DNA from: an uncultured Alphaproteobacteria bacterium
GTDB taxonomy: Bacteria; Pseudomonadota; Alphaproteobacteria; Micavibrionales; Micavibrionaceae
Length of the DNA stretch: 40,976 nucleotides
Assembly (NCBI GenBank): GCA_937941545.1
Contig: CALDHI010000051.1
Span: 1 to 40,976 of the forward strand
Reading direction: 5' to 3'
Shown here: positions 8,314 through 17,577 of the stretch, one piece after another
How the letters are laid out: each line of letters opens with the position of its first letter
How positions within the stretch are numbered: position 1 is the stretch's first letter
Notes under the pieces: generated by a model
The model's database searches: none
Told to the model about the DNA's origin: nothing
Seen by the model: only the letters and a program-made list of their open reading frames with translations
Translations under genes and position numbers: made by a program

Positions 8314-11300
8314 TTAAGCGGCGCGGCATCCTAATTTTTTAATAAGGCTGTCACGACCCGCAACCTGACATAGAATTTCATATAGACCACCCACGTCACT
8401 TGAGGCAAAGGTCGCAGAAATAAGCTCACCATAGTCATTGGCTTGCGCTTGATCATATAGCTCTTCAAACTGACGTACGAAGCGGTTGATGTAGTTTCTA
8501 AACTCATGATCATCTTGATATTTGGATGCCATCTTATCGTAAGGAAGCTGTTCTTTATTTTCAATTAAGCGACGCGTAAAGACCGCAATATCTCCTTTTT
8601 GATAAGCTTTCCAAACTTTTTCTTGAATGTCACCATCCATGAAACGTGTCAAATCAACGGAAAGTGAATGTAAGCTTTCCAAAATAAAGCGGGTTGAACC
8701 CAAGAACGCATCACGTTGAACGCGCCAATCATTCTCACGTACTTTTTCAATATGGCTTGCCGCTTCTTGCGTTGCCTTGGATAACGCTTGGCTTTGACGA
8801 ACGTATGAAGAGGATGCTTCCTCAACAACGCGTGACGCCTTCAATGACACATCGGCCAAATGCTCTGTCTCGGTTGATAATTTATCGCGCGAAGCCGCCA
8901 CTTCTTTGGTCGTGTCTTTAGAGATTTTCTTCACATCCACTAATTTTTGCGCCAACAACGTCATGGCTTTTTCAATATCCTCAGCGGAGCGTTGCGATGT
9001 TTCAGACACTCTATTTGTCTGTTTATCAAGTTCATCACCATGTTTTTTGGTTGTTTGAACAGACAACTTCATTTGCGATTCAACAGCCTTCGCGCGCTTG
9101 GCAAAATCTTCGCCTGTGATTTTCATTTGTTCCAGCGTTTTCGTGGAATTTTCCATCAAGCCTTTCGCTTCAGTTTGAACACTCTTCAGCATTGCTTCCA
9201 TTTGAGTTGCCGTCACCTTCGCTAGCTTATTGAGGTCTTTAATCTTCTCATTGGCTTTGCTTCCTGCTTTATCCAAGCCCATGACTGCCGTTGATGACAT
9301 CTTATCAACATTGACTGTTTGCTCTTCAAATTGTTGCCCCACATCTTTCATCTGCGCCAAGCTTGCCGCGACAGACGCCGACAAATCTTGGAAATGCGCG
9401 TTCATCGCTTGTTGAACTGTATCAATTTTTAACAACGCCTGATCGGTAGTAAGATGAATATCAGACACATGGTTTTTAAATAACTGGTCAATATCTTGCA
9501 GCTTATCTTGTGCGGAGCGCGTTGCATTATCAATGTCTTCAACGCGTGCGCCCAAGCTCTCCCCTGATTTTTCAAGAATTTTTGCGGCTTCTTGCGCAGA
9601 GCCATTTAATGTTTCTAATCTGTCTTCAAAGACCTCTTCAAACTTCTCAAGTTTACCAATGCTGGCCGTTGTTTTATCGCCAAAGCTGGTCGCCATCAAA
9701 TCAAACTTACTACGTGTCGCTTCAATTTTATCAAGCGCTTTGTTGTAAACAGGTTCAATAATTTCTGCCGATTTAGCCAGCTCTTGCGCCACATCACTGA
9801 CCGCACCTTTGGCATCAATAGATTGCGCCACAAGCGATTTAATCTTATCACTCACTATGGATTCAATGTCTTTTAAATCCGTCAAAATTGTATTTGTTTC
9901 AGCCGTCACATCACCACATTGTGTCACCAATAATTGGCTTGTTTTTGTAATTTTCTCTTCTGCTTTGGAAACAATATCATCCAAGTTATCTGCATTAGAG
10001 CGTAAAATTTTACCCGCCTCACCCATTTTGTCTGTGGCTGCTGTGATTTTTTCTGATAGGTTTTCGCCTTCATCTTGCAACATAGATTTCACACTGCGTG
10101 AATGACCCGCAATTTGTCCCATTAACGTAGACATTTCTTGTGTTTGCCCTCTCAAGCCGACACGAATAGTTTCCGCTTTTTCAGACGCTTTTTCGGAGGC
10201 AAGGTTAAGAGACTCAATACGTTTATCAAGCGACCCTTCCATCTCCCCATGTTTTGCTACTGCTTTTTCAACAGCGCGATTAACTGCAGCCAATGGCTCA
10301 GAAATTTTCATTTCCATTTCATTAATACGCTTATTCAAGCTGTCTTGAGCTTTATCTAATGTCGCCGCTTGCTTATCCACCGCCGCAACCGTTGTCTGCG
10401 CTTGTGTTACTAAAGACTGCGATGTGGTTTCTAATTTCTTCAGGGTTGTTGAAATCAGCTCTCCTGATGATTTTAAAATCTCCGCATTTTTGCCTGTTTC
10501 TTTTTGTAGCTCTAGCACCTTAGCAGAAGAGTCTTCGGCCAATTTGCTTGCACTAACTTTTGCCGATTCAGACACCGCGGATAATTTTTCAATGGAACCT
10601 TTAATAACACTTTCAAAACTAGACACATCCGTCTTATTTTTCTCTGCCGCATCAATAACGCGTTGAACCGCATCATCTTTTTTATCATCCATCGAGGTCA
10701 ACGTTTTATCTAGCTTCGCCAAGACATCATTCAGCGAGCCTACTTTTTCTTCTATCTTCGCATCAATACGCGATGGAATGCTGTCTACTTTGGACAAGGC
10801 TGCCTCAACAGATTGATAATTCACATCTTGAATATTCGCCTGTGGCTTAATATTCATCGCCATCAGCTTCGTGCTAGACGCATCAAAAGAAGACGCTTTC
10901 TTTTCAATATCGTGGCTCATTTCAAGAAGCTTACCCGCACGGGCGCTCAATGTTTTATCAAGCTTATCAAATTCCGCGCCTGTTTTTTCCGTCATCACGC
11001 TTAAGCTCTTAATATCGTGACGCAATCCTGCGCGCGCTTTATTGATAGAATATAAGGCTTGCTTAGAATCTTCCGTTAAATCAATTTGTTGGGGAACAGC
11101 ATTCAGGCTCGATTCAACTTTAGGCATCGCGGATAGATTTAATGATTTTAACTCATCACCAATCTGACGTGCATAATCACGCGCATCATTGTTACGTTGG
11201 AACTGCGCAATGATAAGCCAAACAAATGCCAACGGCGCCAAGATACCGGCTAAGAACCCGCCAATAATATGAGGTTGTTGCGTGAATAACGCGCCTAAAC

Positions 11301-11949
11301 CAATATTAACCTGCGCATAAATCAAGGCGATGCCCAACCAAAGCGTCGTAACGCCTAAGCCAATCATCGTGCTTACTTGCATGTTATTATCAGGCAATAA
11401 TGATGCGGCCAAAGAAGGTTTTTTATGAGTTTCAACGATACGCGGTTTTGCCTGCGCAGGGCTTGTATCAATGTGATTAACCTTGGCTTGCAGTGATGAA
11501 GCAACCGTTTGAGTATTTTCTTTACGTGCGCCTTTTTTATTATCGTCTAAAAAGCTAGATACTTTTTTAGGCGTAATCCCTTTTGGTAACGCCGTGAAAT
11601 CCATATCCGTTTTTTTGTGCGCACGAATTTCTGGCGCTGGCACCGTGATTTTAGATTTTAACGTTTCGGCTTTTAACGCAATTTCTTTTGGCTTTGTGTT
11701 GATGTCTTGCGTGGCGGCCTTTGTAATAACGCCCTCAGATGAAGACGTGATACGAAGCTTTTTCAAACCCGAACTATCTTGAATAGAGAACTCATTAGAT
11801 TGGCTTTTATCAATCGCCTTTGTGCCAACAGATATTTTAGGTGCGGCCTTTGCCGAACTATATTTATCTTTTGTCATTTCAAGGTTTTTAGACTTTGCTT
11901 CTGGCTCGACTGTGATAACAGGTGCTTTACGCAAGATTGAATCGCTCAT
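8314..11949 (-). CDS. Giant membrane-anchored coiled-coil protein (1211 aa)
   Basis: Disordered N-terminus, hydrophobic pair (IGLGVTTLWLGIALIYAQ...IIGGFLAGILAPLAFVWLIIAQF), roughly 850 aa heptad-rich region, compact C-terminal domain (DLTRFMDGDIQEKVWKAYQKGDIAVFTRRLIENKE...). Confidence 0.85.
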   Translation of the reverse strand: MSDSILRKAPVITVEPEAKSKNLEMTKDKYSSAKAAPKISVGTKAIDKSQSNEFSIQDSSGLKKLRITSSSEGVITKAATQDINTKPKEIALKAETLKSKITVPAPEIRAHKKTDMDFTALPKGITPKKVSSFLDDNKKGARKENTQTVASSLQAKVNHIDTSPAQAKPRIVETHKKPSLAASLLPDNNMQVSTMIGLGVTTLWLGIALIYAQVNIGLGALFTQQPHIIGGFLAGILAPLAFVWLIIAQFQRNNDARDYARQIGDELKSLNLSAMPKVESSLNAVPQQIDLTEDSKQALYSINKARAGLRHDIKSLSVMTEKTGAEFDKLDKTLSARAGKLLEMSHDIEKKASSFDASSTKLMAMNIKPQANIQDVNYQSVEAALSKVDSIPSRIDAKIEEKVGSLNDVLAKLDKTLTSMDDKKDDAVQRVIDAAEKNKTDVSSFESVIKGSIEKLSAVSESAKVSASKLAEDSSAKVLELQKETGKNAEILKSSGELISTTLKKLETTSQSLVTQAQTTVAAVDKQAATLDKAQDSLNKRINEMEMKISEPLAAVNRAVEKAVAKHGEMEGSLDKRIESLNLASEKASEKAETIRVGLRGQTQEMSTLMGQIAGHSRSVKSMLQDEGENLSEKITAATDKMGEAGKILRSNADNLDDIVSKAEEKITKTSQLLVTQCGDVTAETNTILTDLKDIESIVSDKIKSLVAQSIDAKGAVSDVAQELAKSAEIIEPVYNKALDKIEATRSKFDLMATSFGDKTTASIGKLEKFEEVFEDRLETLNGSAQEAAKILEKSGESLGARVEDIDNATRSAQDKLQDIDQLFKNHVSDIHLTTDQALLKIDTVQQAMNAHFQDLSASVAASLAQMKDVGQQFEEQTVNVDKMSSTAVMGLDKAGSKANEKIKDLNKLAKVTATQMEAMLKSVQTEAKGLMENSTKTLEQMKITGEDFAKRAKAVESQMKLSVQTTKKHGDELDKQTNRVSETSQRSAEDIEKAMTLLAQKLVDVKKISKDTTKEVAASRDKLSTETEHLADVSLKASRVVEEASSSYVRQSQALSKATQEAASHIEKVRENDWRVQRDAFLGSTRFILESLHSLSVDLTRFMDGDIQEKVWKAYQKGDIAVFTRRLIENKEQLPYDKMASKYQDDHEFRNYINRFVRQFEELYDQAQANDYGELISATFASSDVGGLYEILCQVAGRDSLIKKLGCRAA

Positions 11950-12079
11950 GGACGTCCTCGATAATTTTATTTGTGTTTGAAGAGTCTATAAATGCAGGTT
12001 GCCGTCATCCCTGCAAGCGCTAGGGATAAATTTATCAAAGCTATTCACAGTTAAGTTTTTACTTTAACTAAACCCGCAA

Positions 12080-13513
12080 TTATCTATCAAGATTTTGTAA
12101 ATAAGTTTTAATATCTCGCTTTAATTCTGGAGCCAGTAAATACAATCCAATCACATTTGGTATAGCCATCGCAAAAATCATCGCATCCGAGAAACTAATG
12201 ATATGCCCCAATGCCGAGCTACTACCCACGACAATAAATCCACAAAACGCAATTTTATAAATCAGTTGAGGCAACGGCTTTTCCCCTAATAAATAGGTCA
12301 AGCCTCTCAAGCCATAATAAAACCACGCGATCATAGTCGAGTATGCAAATAAGAAAACAATGAAGGTCAAAACATACGGGAACCAGCTAAATTCACTCTC
12401 GAACGCACGCGAGGTCAGGCTCACGCCTTCAATCCCTTCACTGCCCTCATAAACACCCGTCATAACAATAACCAACGCCGTCACCATACATATGACAATC
12501 GTATCAATGAAAGGCCCCAACATTCCAACGAAGCCTTGTGAAATATGGCTATCTGTTTTTGCCGTCGCATGCACAATCGCCGCAGAACCAACGCCTGCCT
12601 CATTTGAAAACGCTGCGCGTTGCACCCCAATAAGTAATGCGCCCAACACTGCGCCAAACCCTGCCTCTGGCGTTAACGCCATTTGAAAGATTGTGGCAAA
12701 GCCTGAGGGAATGCTTTGGTAATTAATCGCAATAACAACCAATCCTGCCAGCAAATATAAGCCGCCCATCAAGGGCACAATTTTTGAGGCCACCGCCGCA
12801 ATACATTTTAAGCCACCAATAATGACCGCACCCACCATAACCGCCAGCACAATGCCAAACATCCAGCCCTTATCCGCCATGAAGCCTGTTTCGCCACCTG
12901 TTACATTAACAACTTGTTGAAACGCTTGATTGGCTTGAAACATATTCCCTGCGCCCACTGCGCCGCCCACACAACACACGGCGAAGAACGCGGCGAGGAA
13001 CTTGCCCATCATCGCTTGGTCATGTTTTTCAAAGGCGGCTTTTAGGTAGTACATAGGGCCACCGACCACATGGTTTTTATCATTCGGATTGGGATAATGG
13101 CGATATTTCACGCCCAACGCGGCCTCGGCGAACTTCGCACTCATCCCGAACAAGCCCATCATCGCCATCCAAAACACCGCACCCGGTCCACCCGCAGAAA
13201 CTGCCACGGCAACGCCCGCGATATTCCCTAAGCCCACCGTACCCGATAACGAAGTGGTTAGCGCTTGAAAGCGGTTAATTTCGCCCTTCTCGCCTGCCTT
13301 GTCGTATTTACCCCGCACCAAATCAATGCCATGCTTAAAATAACGAATATTAATAAAGCCAAGATACAGCGTCAGAAACAACGATATCGCTACCAACCAA
13401 ACCAATATCAGCTTAATGTCATACCCCGTCATAGGCTCCGCATAAAAGATGATCCCCGATATAAAATCGGCAATCGGTTTAAACGCTTCGTTGATTTGCT
13501 GGTCGATAGACAT
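12080..13513 (-). CDS. AGCS family sodium:alanine symporter
   Basis: LTTSLSGTVGLGNIAGVAVAVSAGGPGAVFWMAMMGLFGMSAKFAEAALGVKYR and GVQRAAFSNEAGVGSAAIVHATAKT. Confidence 0.96.
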   Translation of the reverse strand: MSIDQQINEAFKPIADFISGIIFYAEPMTGYDIKLILVWLVAISLFLTLYLGFINIRYFKHGIDLVRGKYDKAGEKGEINRFQALTTSLSGTVGLGNIAGVAVAVSAGGPGAVFWMAMMGLFGMSAKFAEAALGVKYRHYPNPNDKNHVVGGPMYYLKAAFEKHDQAMMGKFLAAFFAVCCVGGAVGAGNMFQANQAFQQVVNVTGGETGFMADKGWMFGIVLAVMVGAVIIGGLKCIAAVASKIVPLMGGLYLLAGLVVIAINYQSIPSGFATIFQMALTPEAGFGAVLGALLIGVQRAAFSNEAGVGSAAIVHATAKTDSHISQGFVGMLGPFIDTIVICMVTALVIVMTGVYEGSEGIEGVSLTSRAFESEFSWFPYVLTFIVFLFAYSTMIAWFYYGLRGLTYLLGEKPLPQLIYKIAFCGFIVVGSSSALGHIISFSDAMIFAMAIPNVIGLYLLAPELKRDIKTYLQNLDR

Positions 13514-13528
13514 GATAGTTTCCCCTTA

Positions 13529-13566
13529 TTTAAGTCGCTCAGGGTTGCAAGCAACCTACGCGATTT
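13529..13566 (+). repeat. Family I hairpin repeat copy 2
   Basis: TTTAAGTCGCTCAGGGTTGCAAGCAACCTACGCGATTT: inner stem GGTTGC-AA-GCAACC, outer AAGTCGC/GCGATTT. Confidence 0.75.
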
Positions 13567-13573
13567 TCTCTTT

Positions 13574-13652
13574 CGTCATTGCGAGCGAAGTGCGGCAATC
13601 CATCTTGAGATTAACGTGGATTGCTTCGTCGCTATCGCTCCTCGCAATGACG
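13574..13652 (+). repeat. REP-type long palindrome (CGTCATTGCGAG ... CTCGCAATGACG), copy 1
   Basis: CGTCATTGCGAGCGAAG...GCAATCCA...TGGATTGC...CTCGCAATGACG; near-matches at 17472, 30592 and 31123. Confidence 0.85.
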
Positions 13653-13728
13653 TAACTCCATAAAACTAAGGGGAGTCTCTAAATTACTGAAATGATACGG
13701 TGATTTTATTCACAAAATGATATTTTAA

Positions 13729-13757
13729 TTGACATAACGCAAAATCTTGTTTATTCT
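13729..13757 (+). promoter_or_regulatory. Sigma70-type promoter
   Basis: TTGACA-17 nt-TATTCT upstream of the ATG at 13799. Confidence 0.55.
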
Positions 13758-13798
13758 ACAAAATATATTACGAACTATATTTATCAAGAGGATATAAA

Positions 13799-14072
13799 AT
13801 GGGTACAAAATTCAACATTAGGACACAGCCCCGCAATGAGTGCTGCATTTACAACAGCACGTAAATACGCGCAAATTGGCGCTGGTATTGGCTTTCCTGT
13901 TGGTCTAGTTGTAGATAATATGCTGACATCTGCAACACAAGAAGGATCATTAACTTTAGGCTTCCTATCTGCTGGAATAGGTGGATCCCTAGGCTCCCTT
14001 GCAGGCTTCATAAAAGGGGCACGTGCAAATAGGGATGCACAGCCAGAAACTCCTAAGACACCTGAAATCTAA
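13799..14072 (+). pseudogene. Small glycine-zipper membrane protein; apparent +1 G frameshift after start codon (or leader peptide overlapping ORF 13836-14072)
   Basis: Good SD (AGAGGAT) before ATG at 13799, which is one base out of frame with ORF 13836-14072 (MSAAFTTARKYAQIGAGIGFPVG...). Removing one G gives MVQNSTLGHSPAMSAAFTT.... The frameshift interpretation is inferred. Confidence 0.45.
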
Positions 14073-14078
14073 TCTCCC

Positions 14079-14540
14079 CTAACGTCCCGCACACATCGGC
14101 TTGGTTGAACGGCCTGCGGCTGAACTAATTGCCCATTGGCGGAGTTCTTCACGGCTCATTTGGCCTACTTTTGGGATACGCGGCGCATATGTTGCACAAA
14201 AAACGTCTGGGCGCATTCTGGCTGAATCTGTTGACGTTTTATTGGCAAAGGCTGTGCGCATGTCATGGACACTGCGCTCTGATCCGCCATTGGCTTTAAT
14301 TAATGTTTTCTCGTAACCCGCAAAAAGACTCTGGTGACGATCCGTAATTTCACGATATTCCTGATAAAAATTCTTCCAACCCCGCGGTGTCATGTGTTGG
14401 CAATTCAGGCCAATCACCATCAATTCACTATGAATACGAATGGCTTGCTCGGCTTCGGCTTCGGCTAAGCTATAACAGTTTTTTGCGTTTGCCGTTCCAG
14501 CGCCCATCACCATGACCAATACCAATAATAAAACTCTCAT
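14079..14540 (-). CDS. Periplasmic protein of unknown function
   Basis: 153 aa with signal peptide (MRVLLLVLVMVMGAGTANA) and four Cys in the mature part. Confidence 0.7.
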   Translation of the reverse strand: MRVLLLVLVMVMGAGTANAKNCYSLAEAEAEQAIRIHSELMVIGLNCQHMTPRGWKNFYQEYREITDRHQSLFAGYEKTLIKANGGSERSVHDMRTAFANKTSTDSARMRPDVFCATYAPRIPKVGQMSREELRQWAISSAAGRSTKPMCAGR

Positions 14541-14551
14541 TTAAATAATCC

Positions 14552-15490
14552 TTATATCTTTACTTCAGTTAATAATTCTTTTCCGTCAAAATGCGCCAAA
14601 ATGTTATCAATCACAAGTTGCCCCATTTTTGAGCGCGTTTCCGTCGTTGCCGAGCCTATATGCGGTAAAAGCACTACATTGTCCATAGCCATTAACGCCT
14701 CTGGCACATTTGGTTCATCCGCGAAAACATCCAGTCCAGCGCCTTTTATAATGCCTTCATTTAATGCCTTAATTAAGGCAGGCTCATCCACCACAGACCC
14801 ACGGGCGATATTGATGAGCATACCATTCTCGCCCAAGGCTTGTAAAATTTCGGCATTAATTAGGTTCTGTGTTGTCGCACCCCCTGGGCATGTTAACATC
14901 AGAAAATCACACTCCAACGCCATAGCCTTTAAGTCATCATAGTAAGTATAAGCCACGTCTTGCTTGCTACGCCCATGATACACCACGTTCATTTCAAACG
15001 CTTCACAGCGCTTAGCCACCTTCTTACCAATCCCGCCCAATCCTACAATACCGATAGTTTTGTCTGCGAGAGAAGTGCCACAAGGTAAATATCCCTCAAG
15101 CCATTTTCCAGCGCGTAGAAACTTGTCGTTCTCCACTATACGTTTAGCTGTAGCTAATAATAAAGCCATACCCGTATCCGCTGTCTCAGCATTTAGCACA
15201 TCTGGTGTATTACTAACCTTAACGCCACATTCCTGTGCCGCTTTAATATCTATGTGGTCATACCCTACTGAATAGGTTGCTATCATCTTTAGGTTGGGAA
15301 AGCTCTTAATCACGTCCGCATTCATGTCATGCATCATTGAGCATAGAATAGTCGTGACCCTATCTCTATTCGCCTCAATAAGAGGCGCAGGGCTAGTGAC
15401 CTCCCATAGGTTGATCACCTCAAACTTATCTTCAAGAAGGCTTACACCGAACGGAGCATTATCATAGTAAGCCAATAAAACAGGTTTCAT
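14552..15490 (-). CDS. D-isomer specific 2-hydroxyacid dehydrogenase
   Basis: NAD-binding IGIVGLGGIGKKVAKR, LINIARGSVVDEPALIKAL, GAGLDVFADEPNVPEAL, VLLPHIGSATTETR. Confidence 0.93.
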   Translation of the reverse strand: MKPVLLAYYDNAPFGVSLLEDKFEVINLWEVTSPAPLIEANRDRVTTILCSMMHDMNADVIKSFPNLKMIATYSVGYDHIDIKAAQECGVKVSNTPDVLNAETADTGMALLLATAKRIVENDKFLRAGKWLEGYLPCGTSLADKTIGIVGLGGIGKKVAKRCEAFEMNVVYHGRSKQDVAYTYYDDLKAMALECDFLMLTCPGGATTQNLINAEILQALGENGMLINIARGSVVDEPALIKALNEGIIKGAGLDVFADEPNVPEALMAMDNVVLLPHIGSATTETRSKMGQLVIDNILAHFDGKELLTEVKI

Positions 15491-15556
15491 ATTTATTCTC
15501 TAAACTCTCTAAAATGCTTGATTTCGCTACCCTATCCATGGTTTAAAATCCATGCA

Positions 15557-16906
15557 ATGACAAATAAAACCAATACACAGAAAAAACTTTATATCAAAAC
15601 ATGGGGCTGTCAGATGAATGTCTATGACAGCTCGCGCATGGCCGACATCTTGCGCCCGCTTGGCTATGCCCAAGTGGATGAGCCTGAAGATGCCGATATG
15701 ATGATTCTGAATACATGCCACATACGTGAGAAAGCAACCGACAAAGTCTTCTCCGAAATTGGACGTCTTAAGATACATAAGGATAACAAAGAAGCCAAAG
15801 GCGGCAAGATGCTGATGGCGGTTGCGGGCTGTGTGGCGCAAGCCGAGGGGGATTTTATCCTGAAACGTGCGCCCGTTATTGATATGGTCTTTGGCCCGCA
15901 AACCTACCACGAACTACCCGAGATGGTGCTTAAGGCCAATGGGAATGAGCGTGTGGTGAATACAGAATTCCCTAGCGTCACAAAGTTTGACAGCCTCCCC
16001 CTAGAACAGCAACAAGGCCCCGCTGCGTTCCTCTCTATTCAAGAAGGCTGTGACAAGTTCTGCACGTTCTGCGTTGTTCCCTATACACGCGGGGCAGAGT
16101 TCTCACGCCCTGTGGATAAGATTGTGGAAGAAGCAAGAATGCTTGTGGATAACGGCGCAAAAGAAATCACATTATTAGGGCAAAACGTCAACGCCTATCA
16201 CGGCACCAACATAGACGGCAAAACGTGGGGGCTTGGTCGTTTGATTGAGTCCGTGGCGGAAATTGAAGGCTTGCAACAAATACGCTACACCACCTCCCAC
16301 CCGCGTGATGTGGATGAAGACCTGATACGCGCCCATGGCGATGTGGATAAGTTAGCCCCCTTCTTACACCTTCCCGTACAAAGTGGCTCTGACAAAATTC
16401 TAAAAGCCATGAACCGTAAACATACAGCGGACAGATATAGAGAGATTATCGCGGATATGCGCAAAGTGCGCCCTGATATCGTGTTCTCCTCTGACTTCAT
16501 TGTCGGCTTCCCCGGTGAGACAGACCAAGACCACGAAGACACAATGCAATTGATACGTGATGTAGTGTTCGCCAGTGCCTATAGCTTCAAATACTCCGCC
16601 CGCCCAGGTACGCCCGCGGCCAATATGGCTGGTTTGGTGCGCCCAGATGTGGCGTCTAAGCGCCTGACTGAATTGCAAACTTTAATCTCAGATCAATATC
16701 TTGAATTTAATCAATCTTGTATCGGCACAACCACCCAAGTGTTGTTTGAACGTACAGGCAAGAATAAAGGACAGCTTCAAGGACGCACGCCCTTCTTCCA
16801 AGCCGTAAACGCGACCGCCAATGAGCGCCTGTTAGGGGAATTCGTCAACGTAAAAATAACCGAAGCCTCCGCCCACGCATTAGTCGGCGAAGTTGAGGTT
16901 GTTTAG
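15557..16906 (+). CDS. miaB: tRNA-2-methylthio-N6-dimethylallyladenosine synthase
   Basis: KTWGCQMNVYDSSRMAD; radical SAM CDKFCTFCVVPYTRGAEFSR; TRAM domain at C-terminus. Start chosen at MTNKTN. Confidence 0.96.
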   Translation: MTNKTNTQKKLYIKTWGCQMNVYDSSRMADILRPLGYAQVDEPEDADMMILNTCHIREKATDKVFSEIGRLKIHKDNKEAKGGKMLMAVAGCVAQAEGDFILKRAPVIDMVFGPQTYHELPEMVLKANGNERVVNTEFPSVTKFDSLPLEQQQGPAAFLSIQEGCDKFCTFCVVPYTRGAEFSRPVDKIVEEARMLVDNGAKEITLLGQNVNAYHGTNIDGKTWGLGRLIESVAEIEGLQQIRYTTSHPRDVDEDLIRAHGDVDKLAPFLHLPVQSGSDKILKAMNRKHTADRYREIIADMRKVRPDIVFSSDFIVGFPGETDQDHEDTMQLIRDVVFASAYSFKYSARPGTPAANMAGLVRPDVASKRLTELQTLISDQYLEFNQSCIGTTTQVLFERTGKNKGQLQGRTPFFQAVNATANERLLGEFVNVKITEASAHALVGEVEVV

Positions 16907-16995
16907 ATTAAAACCTCAATAGAGGAAATTATTTGCTAATTATAAATTATTTATGATAATGTTTATTTTTATATGTAAATAAAGGGCATCACACC

Positions 16996-17397
16996 ATGAA
17001 ACTAGATAAAATAAACAAAGCATTTAATTCAATAAACCCTTCAGACGAAACTGTTGCAACTTTCTTCAACAAAATCGAATCTGCCATAAATGATATAGCA
17101 GACTTATGTCCGTCAGTTTTAGATAGCTTCAGTGTGTCAGCACCCTCTGGATCGGGCTATCATGGAGATGACTACTGTATTACGATTGGAAATACAGATA
17201 CCTATGTATACAGCAACACCAATGAAGAAGGAAAAGTGGGGCTAGCTCAATATAAAATTAGTAAAAGTGCCTCTGGGCCATTTAGTCAAACAGCACTCTA
17301 TGTTGCAAAACGCGAGAACGTAGGAGAAGCTGTAAATGAAATTTCACAAACTATTTATAGAAGTTTACTTTCACAAGAAAGTACAATGCCCACATAA
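16996..17397 (+). CDS. Hypothetical protein
   Basis: 133 aa ORF between miaB and phoH; no family recognised. Confidence 0.55.
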   Translation: MKLDKINKAFNSINPSDETVATFFNKIESAINDIADLCPSVLDSFSVSAPSGSGYHGDDYCITIGNTDTYVYSNTNEEGKVGLAQYKISKSASGPFSQTALYVAKRENVGEAVNEISQTIYRSLLSQESTMPT

Positions 17398-17471
17398 CAC
17401 TTCAAAACAAGCGTTATGACAATAAAAACATCACTCCCTTTCCCTCATTTCATACTATAATTAATCAATAA

Positions 17472-17560
17472 GTCATCATTGCGAGGGAGCGATAGCGACT
17501 TTAATGCACCGTGGGGCAATCCTTCTATAACTAAAGATAGATTACTTCTCCCTCGCACTG
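17472..17560 (+). repeat. REP-type long palindrome, degenerate copy 2
   Basis: GTCATCATTGCGAGGGAGCGATAGCGA...GGGGCAATCC...AGATTACTTCTCCCTCGCA. Confidence 0.65.
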
Positions 17561-17577
17561 GTTGTTGAGGTTGTTGG

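Noticed and set aside
9510-10666. Plus-strand ORFs over the coiled-coil gene
   Set aside because: Low-complexity mirror frames created by the repetitive heptad coding; no independent support.
12001-12026. GTCATCCCTGCAAGCGCTAGGGAT palindrome as a terminator
   Set aside because: No adjacent T-tract on either strand; looks like a common short REP-type repeat.
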